Source of the DNA: Taenia hydatigena
Taxonomy: Eukaryota; Platyhelminthes; Cestoda; Cyclophyllidea; Taeniidae
Direction: 5' to 3'
Length of the DNA: 64,000 nt
Assembly: GCA_036345935.2 (NCBI GenBank)
Contig: JADWOT020000002.1
Span: 8,676,655-8,740,654 of the forward strand
Under the pieces are notes generated by a model that was given only the letters and a program-made list of their open reading frames with translations, had not been told where the DNA came from and ran no database searches. The position numbers were made by a program, and so were the translations under genes. Below are positions 34,868 through 45,565 of this stretch, one piece after another. Position 1 is the stretch's first letter, and every line of letters starts with the position of its first letter.

Positions 34868-35912
34868 GCAAAGGCAAGCAAAAGTAACAGATAGTATTTC
34901 CGAAATTTATACGCAATAAGCCGTTGCACAATTATGATTATTCAAAAAGCTCGTTCCTAACCGTTATAATCACTCATCATTGGAGCTGATAATTAAGGAT
35001 CACTTATCCCTTCGAATCACGCGATTCGGCAGTCAATCAAAGATCATTCAAAATTTGTTTTCTCATCTTGCGACTTAGCTGTGGATAATTTTGACGATAT
35101 GCACACGTATCCGGGTAAACATTCGGGGTCTCGCACCTCAGCATCGGTTTTACAACATGTCTCGATATGTACATTCCTATAGTCGCAAACCAGCACATCA
35201 TACGAGTTATGCATGAACCCAGAGGTGGATCTGTAGATCAAGAACGGGGTAATGTGTGGGCCGACCTATTAAGTATCATTCCCGTAAATGTGCAAGGAGT
35301 TGTAAATGCACTGGAGACGGTGTTTTCTTTCTGTTTCACTTTGTTGCCTGCAACAAGACTTTTTCTAACCTTTGACTCTACCCAGCGTAAATAAAGAAGC
35401 ATTCAACAGATAATGGTAATCGTTGCATTCCCAACTCCCCTTCATAATTCGCATGGGCAGCCTTGTGTTAAGATGTGTGCAGGTTCATTCGCTTGTGTTT
35501 ACTCACTGATTGCACACATTGTAGAAAATTGTGAGCAGTTATGCTATTTCTCGCCGATATTTGCTAAAGAATTAGACTCATATTCTGCACAACATCTAAG
35601 TACTGGCAAATTCCTAGCTTTTGATTAATCTGCCTTATCTCGTCTGTTGCTATCTTGCAGTCAATTCAACTTGCCTCACTGAGCACAATCATTATAAGAT
35701 GATGAAAGGATACACGCACATTTGCATGAGTCAGAAGATTCAAATATAAGGGGTTCAAGTGAAATGAGTGGAGACAAATCAGTATGATTGTGTTGTGACT
35801 GTTTTCGACCATGAGAAAATACAATGCAGTTGTTAGATGAATGACGACTGACGCAATGCCAGCACTGTGGAAGCCTATGATGAAAAGAAATTCACTCAGT
35901 AAGTGGAGGGTA

Positions 35913-36091
35913 CTATCCTCGACATATCATTTTGGGATAATCACTAACCCACGCAAAAGTGTAGGCAGGCACTACCGCCGTGGAAGCAAAGAGGATTCCA
36001 GTGTCTGTGAAATTGAGATAAGATACGCTAGTGGTTGGAGCGCCTTCTTCCTCCCCACCACCTTCTTCACCTCCTGCGCCATCTTCCCTGT
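35913..36091 (-). CDS. exon 4 of third 45W-like gene: acidic linker and hydrophobic tail
   Basis: The acceptor is gttaactag before 36091. The exon enters at phase 1 and is open for 59 codons to TAG at 35913-35915. It begins REDGAGGEEGGGEEEG, a flexible acidic linker, then TTSVSYLNFTD, then the hydrophobic GILFASTAVVPAYTFAWV, then a short polar end. This suits a membrane-anchored surface antigen. The plus-strand ORF over the same bases is a shadow. Confidence 0.65.
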
Positions 36092-36262
36092 CTAGTTAAC
36101 AAACACTCTATTGAGAAATTCATTCGACGCACAACGAATGCTTTTCCTGAGGTTAGTAGGAAGAACCATTAACAACCGCTATGGGATAGACAGCTGAGTA
36201 TATGCTTTCAAGATAATATGCAGGAAAAGAGTTGAAGAGAGGTGTTCTAGGCACCAGCTTAC

Positions 36263-36583
36263 CAGCGGGTAGTGTTTGAACAGTTTTGACGCAGTACAAA
36301 ACCCTGGTATTTTCTTCAAATCCCTCAAAAAGTATAACGTATGATTTGTTAGGATCCGGAATGTTGAGAGTGATTGCTCCAAATGAGAAACCTTTAATTT
36401 TAAGAATGGGACGGCTGGCAGGATCAACCGGCTTTGCATACAGTCTGATTTGGTCTGCATGGAGGTTGGCCAGGCCCCAGGTGTCCCAACTAAATTGATT
36501 GGTCTGAGGTCCCACGTGGCTCCAATTAAAGTGACGCAAAAGCAGGGTCACTTCTGTTTCGTTGGCTTCAGTCATCGCCACTC
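36263..36583 (-). CDS. FN3-b exon of third 45W-like gene (intact)
   Basis: Acceptor ccttcactag before 36583, donor gtaagc at 36262, 321 nt open. It encodes LLRHFNWSHVGPQTNQFSWD, then ADQIRLYAKPVDP, then ITLNIPDPNKSYVI, ending VQTLPAG. The spacing HF-W, then S-W-D, then D-I-L matches the FN3 domain of EG95/45W antigens, which is the main basis for the family call. Confidence 0.85.
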
Positions 36584-37681
36584 CTAGTGAAGGCAAAAAC
36601 ATTGCTAGTTGTATATGCTCCGGCTACATCATCTTTACCATTTAGTCAAGGGAATGCAGAAAACCGTGTTACCTCAAGTGTGTTCACTCCATGGTCTAGA
36701 AAGTAAAGCATCCGAAAACTGGCACGACTGCAGTTAAGTCACCTTTTACGTCCAACTGTTTCATGGTTGCATGTGCACAATATGCTCCATTGTCTCACAC
36801 AGAACCGATTTAACAATACTTAATCCTTACTTTGATGTGATTTCCAACAACATTTCTCCAAATTTGGAGAGAATATCAATGATGTGTTGATACTGCTAAA
36901 TTGCACTTGTCTCATGATCACACTTGTTGCAAATGTTTTCCGATGGCACCTATGCCCATGCAAAGAACTAATTTTTACTTAAAGACATGACGCATTTGAT
37001 GTCACCTTCTTTGTCGACCCAATTTATTGTCATACGCTGAGATCCAGCGCGTTGGGATGTGATATGACAGGTAGCATTCTATTTAAGACACTCGAAAATA
37101 CACGCAATAGTCTTCACATGAAAGTGATTTTGGTGGTGGTAGGTCTGACTTTCGGCACTCTCGAGAATTTGTCGAGCAGAACCCTAATTATCTGCCGCCC
37201 TCCCCACGTGCCTTTTACCATTTGAAAATCCATTTCAAAATTCATCAAATAATTGCACTTTTACAAAGGCAATTTTGTTCCATTTTGCACCGACTGCTGG
37301 TGTGATAGAGCTATTAAATTTCGCATGTCTGGATTAAACTGTAATTAGTTTTAGGGAAGAGACCTAACGGAAAGCCTGTCGCAGTAGTGTTTTCTCTTCA
37401 AACATTAACATCCGCATGAGCCACTTTGTATTTTTGCTATGATTCTCGCATCACTCGCGCGGAAAGTCAGTCATCGTAGCACAGATAATGCTAAGCATAA
37501 GCCGCCACGCTGCACAACAATCTGCCTCTCATAAGCCTTCATGTTGAAGCAGGCAAAAGTGGATGATCGCATCGACGCGGCTACATTTGCCTACCACAAT
37601 GCAGACAGTATGGGACTGTAAACCCGACCCACCGTCAAGCATGTAGGAATACTGGGATCATAATCACAGGTAACGGCTTAC

Positions 37682-38002
37682 CTGTGCGCAGTGTTGTTAT
37701 TATACCGTAGTAAAGTCAAGCGCTGTGCTGATCGTTGAATACTTCGAGACGAACCTTCTACGGTTTGTTTAGCTGCAGCCCACCAAGAGTGACTGTTCCT
37801 TGGGAGCAATCAGCGGTTATCAGATATGGGTCGCCAGACAAATCATCTGCTATTGCATTTAGAACGATTCGGTTGATGTCGAGTTTAGCCAGGTTGTGGG
37901 TGTCCCAACTTAGGCGATACGTTTGAGCACCCAAGTCACTCCAATTGAAGTAGTGAGATATCGGGATCCCTTCCACCTCGTTTGCTTTCGTCACCATCAA
38001 TT
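37682..38002 (-). pseudogene. FN3-a exon of third 45W-like gene (two in-frame stops)
   Basis: Acceptor ccttctttag before 38002 and donor acag followed by gtaagcc at 37681. Length is 321 nt, the same as FN3-b. It encodes ISHYFNWSDLGAQTYRLSWD and LDINRIVLNA, then GGLQLNKP, a TAG stop, a further open stretch, a TGA stop, and an ending TLRTG. Splice sites and length are kept while the reading frame is lost by point changes only. Confidence 0.8.
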
Positions 38003-39442
38003 CTAAAGAAGGGGCAATTGTAGGCGTTTTAATCAACCATGACGATGCAGAATTGTCACAACTAGCATCCTGACGGAAACGGTAGTGAGCAAAAGACTGT
38101 CAGAATGCATATGCTTTAAGGAAGTGAAGCTCAATAAGGGGAGTGTTACTGTTTATTATCATTCTAAAAGGACTATAACACTTCTATCTGCACGTACTCG
38201 CGCAAGGTTCACTTAGAAATAACCTTCTTGTGTGTTTGACAAGACCGCGTTATTTATTAACGTCAACTTTTATTGGTAAAGTCTCATGCAATTCGACCTC
38301 GTGATTGTTGCCTCCCGCTAGACTCCATACCAATTTTTCACTTGAAGAGTGCGCGTTAGCGTTAAGCCGGGAAATAGTAAGCAGAGATGTTGTACTCATG
38401 TCGAAACCGGTATGATTAAAAATGCATATCCCAAGCAAACTAAAACCCAAACACTAGATCACACGTGCAGATTTGTTGAGAGCATTTAGGCTTGAAATAT
38501 AGGAAACATTTAATGTTGAAGTTTCACTGTCACTCCTCTGTATCAACGCCTTTTGGTCAGAAGTAGACAAAGGTGGATAGAAGTCCCATTTTCGGTAAGT
38601 GTCACAGTACGCTATGTACTGTGCGGGTACAAATGCGCCAGCCATTCACCTGTTCTGGTTAGGGAGAGTCACTGCGCAGATTCGTAAATATCATGGGCAT
38701 CAAAACTTAAAAGGTGCAATCAGTGTCAGTGGTGGGTTCATTTGGCACTGAAGTCAACAACTGCAGTGAAGGGACGAGAGGCCACAAAGTGAATGGGCTG
38801 ACCCTAACAGGGCATTAAAGTCATATGCGTGGTCCTTCAAACCCATGTCCCATCGACGACGGAAATACAGTCTTCAACTCGTGTTGAGTCCTCATTTATT
38901 TTCCTTTAGTATTACGAGAATCTGTGCGGCTTAAGCCCAAATTGGCAATGTTCTAGCTATCGCAAATCACGCAAGTGGTATGCAGTCGTGTCATCTAGGT
39001 GCAGTACTGAATGTTTGCACCTAAAGGGTCCCTTTTAATGACAAAATGCAAATTAGAAATAAGAGCAGGATATAAAAGTCACTGACTACTCCCAGAAGTA
39101 TCAGCTTAATTTGACGGCGGCGTCATAGCAATTGACTAGAAACACTGGATTATCTCCAGCAACTTTAATCATCCATTGCGTATTTTATGCCTACTACTTA
39201 TCTACCCACTTTCGAAGGTGTTACGTACACGAGGCTTCCTAGCGAATACAAGTAGGCAGGTTAACGCGATTATTCAAAATGTAAGGAGTTTGGAATTAGA
39301 ATTTGGAAAATGCAAAATAATTGAAATCCCAATACTGCAGCATAAAATAAAGCAGAAGACTTATAAACGCAATAGACGTTAATATTTGTCAAGTGCAACT
39401 TCGTGTGTGCTAATCAAAGACAATTGTCAAATGGCATCTTAC

Positions 39443-39512
39443 GGCGGTATTGCGTGAATTCTTTAACCAAGGAGGAGGCAGCCAACACGATAAGGCAGAG
39501 GTAAAGCGCCAT
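39443..39512 (-). CDS. exon 1 (signal peptide) of third 45W-like gene
   Basis: ATG at 39512, leader MALYLCLIVLAASSLV followed by KEFTQYR, donor gtaaga at 39442, phase 1. Its length of 70 nt equals exon 1 of the other two genes. The start is supported by the TATA box just upstream and the strong hydrophobic leader. The exon is too short for an ORF scan with a 60-codon cutoff. Confidence 0.75.
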
Positions 39513-39550
39513 CTCTGCCCTAAAATTACTCGCATTCACAACTCATAACA

Positions 39551-39558
39551 TATTTATA
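39551..39558 (-). promoter_or_regulatory. TATA box of third 45W-like gene
   Basis: TATAAATA on the minus strand, 39 bp upstream of the ATG at 39512. Spacing agrees with the boxes of the two arm copies (41 bp). Confidence 0.5.
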
Positions 39559-42004
39559 AGAATGGTCTGCGCTTATATCAGCCTATCAGGTACGTTGATC
39601 TCGACCTGCGGGGCGGCTTCTCCATTTACACGGTAAAGCTACCAGGCTCTGATGTGTGTGGGCTATTCTACCTTCAATGCTCACATTTGCCATCATGCTT
39701 CCTCATAGGTTGGTTTTGCCTGAGAAAAACTAAGGGACCATCCGCTAATAAACTAGTGCTTATGACTACGAACGCACCAACATCACATTCCAAAAAGTAG
39801 GCCAAATTAAGCTTCCCACGCTCTCCGCATCGTGCCAGGCAACTTGTGTCTGCATTAACGCTACCATCAATTTGTATCTATTTCAACGAGATGGCTTATA
39901 ACACATAAACCGACATGCAGCTTAGATCACTTTCAAAATGTAGGTTTTCCAAACGCGAGGCTCAAATTTGCTAGGATGACTTAGGTAGCTGTAAACGTTA
40001 GTGGTGGCTGTGCTCTCAAGCATGAGTGCATTTAATTTCGAAATGATTGATTGTGGTAAAGGAGGCCCAAATATCATTTAATTAAAAGCAATGCGGGAAG
40101 ACTCCTACTTAGTGATTGCATTCTCAGCCCTATAATCCGCTTTCAATCCCATTCCGATAGATGACAATGCGGAGACGCCTGCATCATCTCTTTGTATTAC
40201 GTTGCTCAAAGCACACGTCAGAAGCACCAACGCTTGCCAAATACACCTTTCTACAGGGTGGTCAGAGAAAAACGTTGGAAGGCATCTTGCCACTGTCTTC
40301 TGTGTCCTATGGTCAAAGCGCAGGTAGCCAACAAAACAAGGTAGAATGGAAGAGCCATCCTCAATCTAGAAATACCTCGAAACCACAGCACCTGACGCAT
40401 TTGTAAGAGCTCTATGCTTTCACAACAGCCCATCAGGCGTTCCGTTCTTGACTAACACACATTTACGTAATGAAGGCTATCAGGTGTGAGGGCTAGTAAG
40501 CACTAAGAAGGGGTCGCGTAGTGAAATAATAAGTTAGTTGCCATGCTAATTCAAATTTCGCTATCGCTTAAGAATGTCTCGAAATCTTTGTACATTTGAA
40601 TCATTTTTTTTGTTTAAGAGGTCGTTGTGGATGAAGGAGTAACGTAACTACGAATGTTGCTCCTTCACTGCGTCAAAATAAGCTTTTCCTTACTTTGCAG
40701 ACGTTCGATGTGCTCGTATATGCTATAGGTGGTCACATTGTGATACGTCGCTACACTTTCTTTTGGTCTCACATCCGTAAAGACAGTGCACCATCATCTC
40801 TTCCCTCTCTACCTACAAGTACAAAAGCCAACACAAAGAAAGCTTACCAAACTTGGTGAGATTTAGACAGTTGGCACAAAAGAAACAAAACCATGGATTA
40901 AAAGATCGTGCGCCGACTTAATAAGCGCCGTTTTCTTCCATTCATTTTCGGATACTTTGTTGCAGTGTTCCACTGTGCCGCACGGAGCAAGAATTCAAAT
41001 ACTCCTGTGTAGTGGCTGATCAAAGGTAAGAAAAGAAAATGTGTTGCACAATCCTAGGCAAATCGTTCTGCTCAATTTTAAGGGTTGTGAGTAAGAGAGA
41101 CGTTGGATCGAACGAGATCCCCTACTGTATACTTGAGAGCAAACAAATTGGCCAGTGATGATGCAGTTACTGTTTTCATTTATCTAAAAATTAATTTAGC
41201 GAAACTCATGCCTTCGAAGAATTGCAAGACAATAATCAATGCCAAAAGCAAAACAGATTCTTTTCTCACATTCCTTCTGCAGATTAGTCAAAAATCTCGA
41301 AACGGCTCGTGGAACTATTTTTCTAATGCTTAATATTAATAATTTGCCCGTTAACCCCCCCCCCCCCCTATAGATCATTTTACTGATTTTGCCGCAACAA
41401 AAATTAGAAACCGCTAAACACGTTGGTAGAGAAAATAACACCCACGCTTCAAATGCGTGCATAAGAGAAATGGAGAGGTGATCTCTCAATAAGATATGGA
41501 GGCATATGACTCGCTGCAATATCAGCGTGAGCGTTTAATGCTTGAACGATCTGGTTCAAAGAAACAGTGGTATCACATGCTAGAAAAGAGGTTATGCTAA
41601 GCCGCCCACACTGATTAGTGGCAGATGATTTGTGATGGCGTTATTGCAAGCATTTATTCATGTCTACTTTAGCTGGAAGGGTTATAGCAAACCTACCGAT
41701 GTTCAGTCGGGAATGCATGCGAATTGCGGGATGCTTGTGCTCGAAGTTGAGTAATAATGAGTTGATTTGTGTCAAGATATGCACAATGGATGGTGACGCT
41801 ATAAGAATAGGTACGAGATTCTACTACGGAAACCTGATCTTTCTTTTTAAATGCGGCACTAAGGAGCTCCAACATTTTTAGCCAATTAGAGGCAGCGCAG
41901 ATTGCAATTTTGTCTAGCTGTGTGTAAAACTGAAATCCCTCAATAACAAATAAGTGAGTAGCACTTAACTTGCACGTCTACCACCACTGAGTAAGTAGTA
42001 CTTT
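39559..42004. other. unassigned intergenic sequence
   Basis: No recognised gene. It contains a 14-base C run at 41355-41368. ORFs are short and without family features. Confidence 0.4.
41355..41368 (+). repeat. poly(C) run, 14 bases
   Basis: An uninterrupted run of 14 C flanked by ttaa and tatag. Such a run is unusual in this AT-rich sequence and prone to length error in assembly. Confidence 0.9.
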
Positions 42005-42866
42005 GTGCTTGCGTGCAGTGACCTCCTTGAATGTCCGCTCATTAGCTGTTGCAGTGGGCATCGTTCCTCGTGCAAACATCACTGGATTAGATCGTCTTAT
42101 GGCTTTCGAGTTGGTTGCAACATAAATGTGAACACGATTCTGTGGAGGAGTGAGAAAGGGGATAGGGATGGTAACTCTAGCACTTCATAAGATCAGACTG
42201 TCAGAGTGGGACAAGTTCCATTTAATTTCGCCATCTTTAATGAATCTAGAACGTTAATTTGGAAGAAGCGTGCACACATGCATTTATTTATAACTTCATC
42301 TGAAAATATTCTCTTCGGCGCCGCATTGTTGGCGTAATAGCCTGTTGCTCTAGCGAAATTGTGCTTCTCCATTGCAAGACCGTAGCATCGCCTTGAAAAC
42401 TTGGCCTCACACAACTGTGCCCAAGCATGAGTACTCTCCTCCGATTGTATAGGCGCAGTGATGGCTTTTAAGAGTGGTTTTGCTATTGTCACTACTCCTC
42501 GTCGAATCAAGTTGGCGCCAAATTGACGAATAGTGGGAGTTCATATTCCCACGAAAACGTGAGGCAATTACAGCAAACGGATAAGAAGTTTTCCTTTTAA
42601 CAATACCATTAAAGTGTGTGCATATGCGATGGCAAGATAGAAACATGGCTAAGTTAATGGAAACCCTGCTGTTAGCGTATACATGCTCCGTTTATTGCCT
42701 TTATTAATATTATGATTAATGAGGAAGGCAAGGTGTGTGCTGGGTGGGGAAAAGTAGGAGAGTTATGAATGAGGAGGAAATTTACTGCAAAGGTATGTGC
42801 TCCCTTGAGTTTGCGTTCATGCATAATCGGTTGCACATTCGGCCTAGGTGAGTGGGCATTCGCCAT
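42005..42866 (-). repeat. R-B dispersed repeat, copy 3 (inverted relative to copy 1)
   Basis: The reverse complement is colinear with 15-870 over its whole length: a cacctaggccgaatgtgcaa block at the 42866 end, a catatgcacacactttaat block near 42625, gcttgggcacagttgtgt near 42420, aaatggaac with cccactctga near 42210, and cctccacagaatcgtgttca with cataagacgat near 42090-42140. Divergence is substantial. Plus-strand codons IVPRAN and DRLM at about 42060-42100 correspond to IIPRAV and NRLM in copy 1. Confidence 0.65.
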
Positions 42867-44513
42867 TGCGAGTCATCTTCATCACTCTGGCGTCAACTGC
42901 TTTCGTGCATGTTGACGGGAAGTAGTTAATTATTTAAATGCTGCATTACTGCTCAGTGACTATAGTGCGTGACATAATGCGTAGGCAAATTAAAATTAAA
43001 AGCGTAGACCTTTGTAGAATTGGCAAAAAGGAGAAGGAAGTCGGCTTGAGTGCCCTTGGAAAGGGTGGACTGCAGATCACGTAATATGCTGAGACGAACC
43101 TGGCTGCAACATAGGCACCCAAGTTATTGCAAGCAATGCCAAGAAGGTAAGTAGACAACAACAAAGCATCTTAAAAGTAAAGAAAGCAATGATGCTTCTG
43201 AGTTAGTTGGGTGGCTGGCGAATGCCAGACAGTGGACAAGTAAATTGCAAGCATTTCATAAATTAAATGACAAAGTTAGAGAATTTGGAGCTGGCATTAG
43301 TGACGAGGACGTATTGAAATGATGTCGAATAAATGGTGGATTGAAGACATTAGAACATGTGTATATGCATAATTGCATGTTTAAAACAAAAGAAGGAAAG
43401 TAGTAAGGAAAGTGGCAAACTGGCATTATATGCGTGTCACATATGCGTAACGGTGAAACGAAATGAGGAAATCGTGAGGTGAAACATCATCACCATAAAA
43501 AGTGCAGTCGCTTACGTAAAGAATTGTTTGATTCGATAAACAACGTTTTTTTTGGTTAAAAAATTGCGAGGACGTGAATAAAATGAATAAATGCTCGTAT
43601 GGATGGGGGAAGGGCTTCTATTAATGGGTTATAATTAGTGGTGATGGTGCGCGCTGTCACCATCACCATCAACACGCAGATGGGCAAAGTTGTGATGCAA
43701 CCAGACACTGAGTGAGTGCTTCGGCTGTGAAGACAGCATTTGCTTCTCTGTCTGCATTCTTTGCACGTGCAGCGTACCAGTAGTGACCAGACAGCTGACT
43801 TTCAAATAGTGAGACAACCGATTAAATCAAGTGCTTAGGTCACATCCCCAAGCTAAGTTGTGCGATCACGACTGCCAGCCAGACACGTTTCACGGTTCTA
43901 TTTCTCTCCGTCTACTCCCCATATGCCCTTTTTGTTTGGGTCTCCGGCTTTTGTCTTAGCCGTTTCCTTATCACCTGGAATATGCTGGACTCTGTGGGCT
44001 CGATGCTGAGGAAAGATGGGTGCTCTAATGCCAATAGCCAACAGAGGCATCTGTCACAATGCAGATCAGACAGTTGATCATTTGCACGAAGAAGAGGAGA
44101 AAAAGAACTCGACAGGAGCGCCTGATACAAAGTTTATCAGATCCCGGCAGATAATTTCTTTGCCTTGCCTAGAGGCTTTTGCCTGCTCGATGCTGCCGCT
44201 GGTGTACGCCTGACTGTGAGGCGCCCTGACTGTTTACTTGCGACGAGTGAAGTGGCTGTTTTCCAACTTGTCTGGATACCGTGCATGGGTTGGGATAACC
44301 GCAGACTACTCTTGCGCATTGGTACGATCCCATCCTGTTTGATTCTTTATTCAAAAGACGTGTGAAAGTAGAAGCGACTTCATGTCTCAAAATGGAGTGG
44401 ATGTGGTTGATAGTTTTGCATGTCTAGATAGTTAAAAGGGGTTGAACTTCGTGGATTAAGTCGACTTCCTTAAAATCGGGGCAAAATTTAGCAAAGGAAG
44501 TAGGAGAAGCAGA
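42867..44513. other. unassigned intergenic sequence
   Basis: No recognised gene. It includes a perfect 10-bp hairpin at 43640-43667. Confidence 0.4.
43640..43667. repeat. short perfect inverted repeat
   Basis: ggtgatggtg at 43640-43649 pairs with caccatcacc at 43658-43667 around an 8-base loop. It could arise from simple GGT/GAT sequence, and no function is implied. Confidence 0.6.
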
Positions 44514-44789
44514 CTTCAGATTACAAATTGCCTTGTGCGTTCCATTGGTAGAGCAATTTCGCTTGGTTATGGTAATGCTTCAAACGAGATAGTTAAAAAA
44601 TTTGCTCATGCAGTAAAAACTCATCTCTTTCAAATTGTCTTTCCTGATTTGGAGGCAAAGTTGACATCAATCAAAATTTTGAAACAATCCATTCTTAAAA
44701 ATTGTTTTAAGTTAGATTCTGACAGGCTTGATGCAGTTGGTAAGAGATGTGCGTGGTTTAGATACATGGGACTTTTGAATTTTGAGTGA
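44514..44789 (+). pseudogene. coding-like T-rich ORF, unidentified
   Basis: The frame is open upstream of GTG 44535 and runs 84 codons to TGA 44787, with no ATG at its 5' end. Peptide features are SIGRAISLGYGNASNEIVKK, FPDLEAKLTSIKILK and a C-terminal KRCAWFRYMGLLNFE. Third positions favour T and the peptide has realistic composition, as at 33.5 kb. It may be a terminal exon or the 3' end of a decayed inserted gene. I do not recognise the family. Confidence 0.3.
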
Positions 44790-45074
44790 AAACGGTGCCT
44801 TGATCCCCGGGTTTCCTACAATCATGAGTTAAAAATGGACGGATGTACCGGTTTTACCTTTCGCACTCCGACATTTACACATCGGGAAGGAAACTGATGT
44901 GCTTTTTGCAATCAGCAATTTGATTGTCACCACCTCCACCACAGCACCGAATTTTTGTGTTCCCTACTAAGCAGAAGTTTTGCCCTCATTCGTTTGTAAA
45001 ATAAGGCATTATCTTATCCGATTTAGTGTTGCCTGATCAGTTTCGTGCAGTAAACGGCGGAAAAAGCTGCCATA

Positions 45075-45165
45075 GCATACCCACGTCTTCATCCTACCGA
45101 TAATCTTGGCTCATTAGCAGTCAACAAAGGAACCTTCTACATTCTTCTCTGATCTAAACGCTTGC
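45075..45165 (+). repeat. short direct repeat, copy 1
   Basis: Contains cacgtcttcatcctaccgat and ccttctacattcttct. It matches 45475-45565 with small changes, about 400 bp downstream. Confidence 0.55.
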
Positions 45166-45474
45166 AGCGTAATGTCGGGCTTAAGTCGGAGAGTTACCTA
45201 TTAGTTTTTGTGTTGTGTTCTTCGTCGACGATCCCATCGCACAGCAGATTGAGTGCAGATGAGACTTTGCTGTTTTTCTTTTATCCGGTTGTTAATGATC
45301 TCTTCAATGCCAAACTTCAATTTCACACTTGTTGCACCCATTCAGTCCATCCAATTTGCATTACTACTGCCTCTTGTGCCATCGCATGTGTGGAGAGTAG
45401 GCACGTAAGTCCATTCCAACTTCGCATTTTCAACGCAGGTGAAGTCGACCTAGTTCGTTGCCTATTTGCCACGC

Positions 45475-45565
45475 ACGCCGTGTCTTCATCCTGCCAATAG
45501 TCTTGACGTCCTTGCAGTCAAGAAAGCAGCCTTCTACATTCTTCTGCGATCCGTATGCTGGGAAT
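45475..45565 (+). repeat. short direct repeat, copy 2
   Basis: Contains cgtgtcttcatcctgccaat, then gcagtcaagaaagcagcc and ttctacattcttctgcgatc. It is the partner of 45075-45165. Confidence 0.55.

Larger units (their letters stand above)
35913..39512 (-). pseudogene. third 45W/TSOL45-like oncosphere antigen gene (FN3-a exon with two stops)
   Basis: Four exons on the minus strand: 39443-39512 (signal peptide, 70 nt), 37682-38002 (FN3-a, 321 nt), 36263-36583 (FN3-b, 321 nt) and 35913-36091 (tail, 179 nt to stop). Introns are 1440, 1098 and 171 nt, all phase 1, with donors gtaaga, gtaagc and gtaagc. The leader MALYLCLIVLAASSLV is a classic secretory signal like those of EG95-type antigens. FN3-a keeps its exact length and splice sites but has TAG at 37758-37760 and TGA at 37716-37718. 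Exons 1, 3 and 4 join in frame into 570 nt, that is 189 residues: signal peptide, one FN3 domain, an acidic Gly/Glu linker and a hydrophobic segment. I call the full-length form a pseudogene, but the exon-skipped form would be intact. Confidence 0.75.

Noticed and set aside
37106..37210. Plus-strand leader-like ATG peptide (MKVILVVVGL)
   Set aside because: It is only about 35 codons, has no clear phase-1 donor, and no plus-strand partner exon follows.
39069..39382. TATAAAAG followed by a plus-strand ORF with a hydrophobic start
   Set aside because: The ORF begins with TTG, has no ATG or supported acceptor, and lies within intron 1 of the minus-strand antigen gene.
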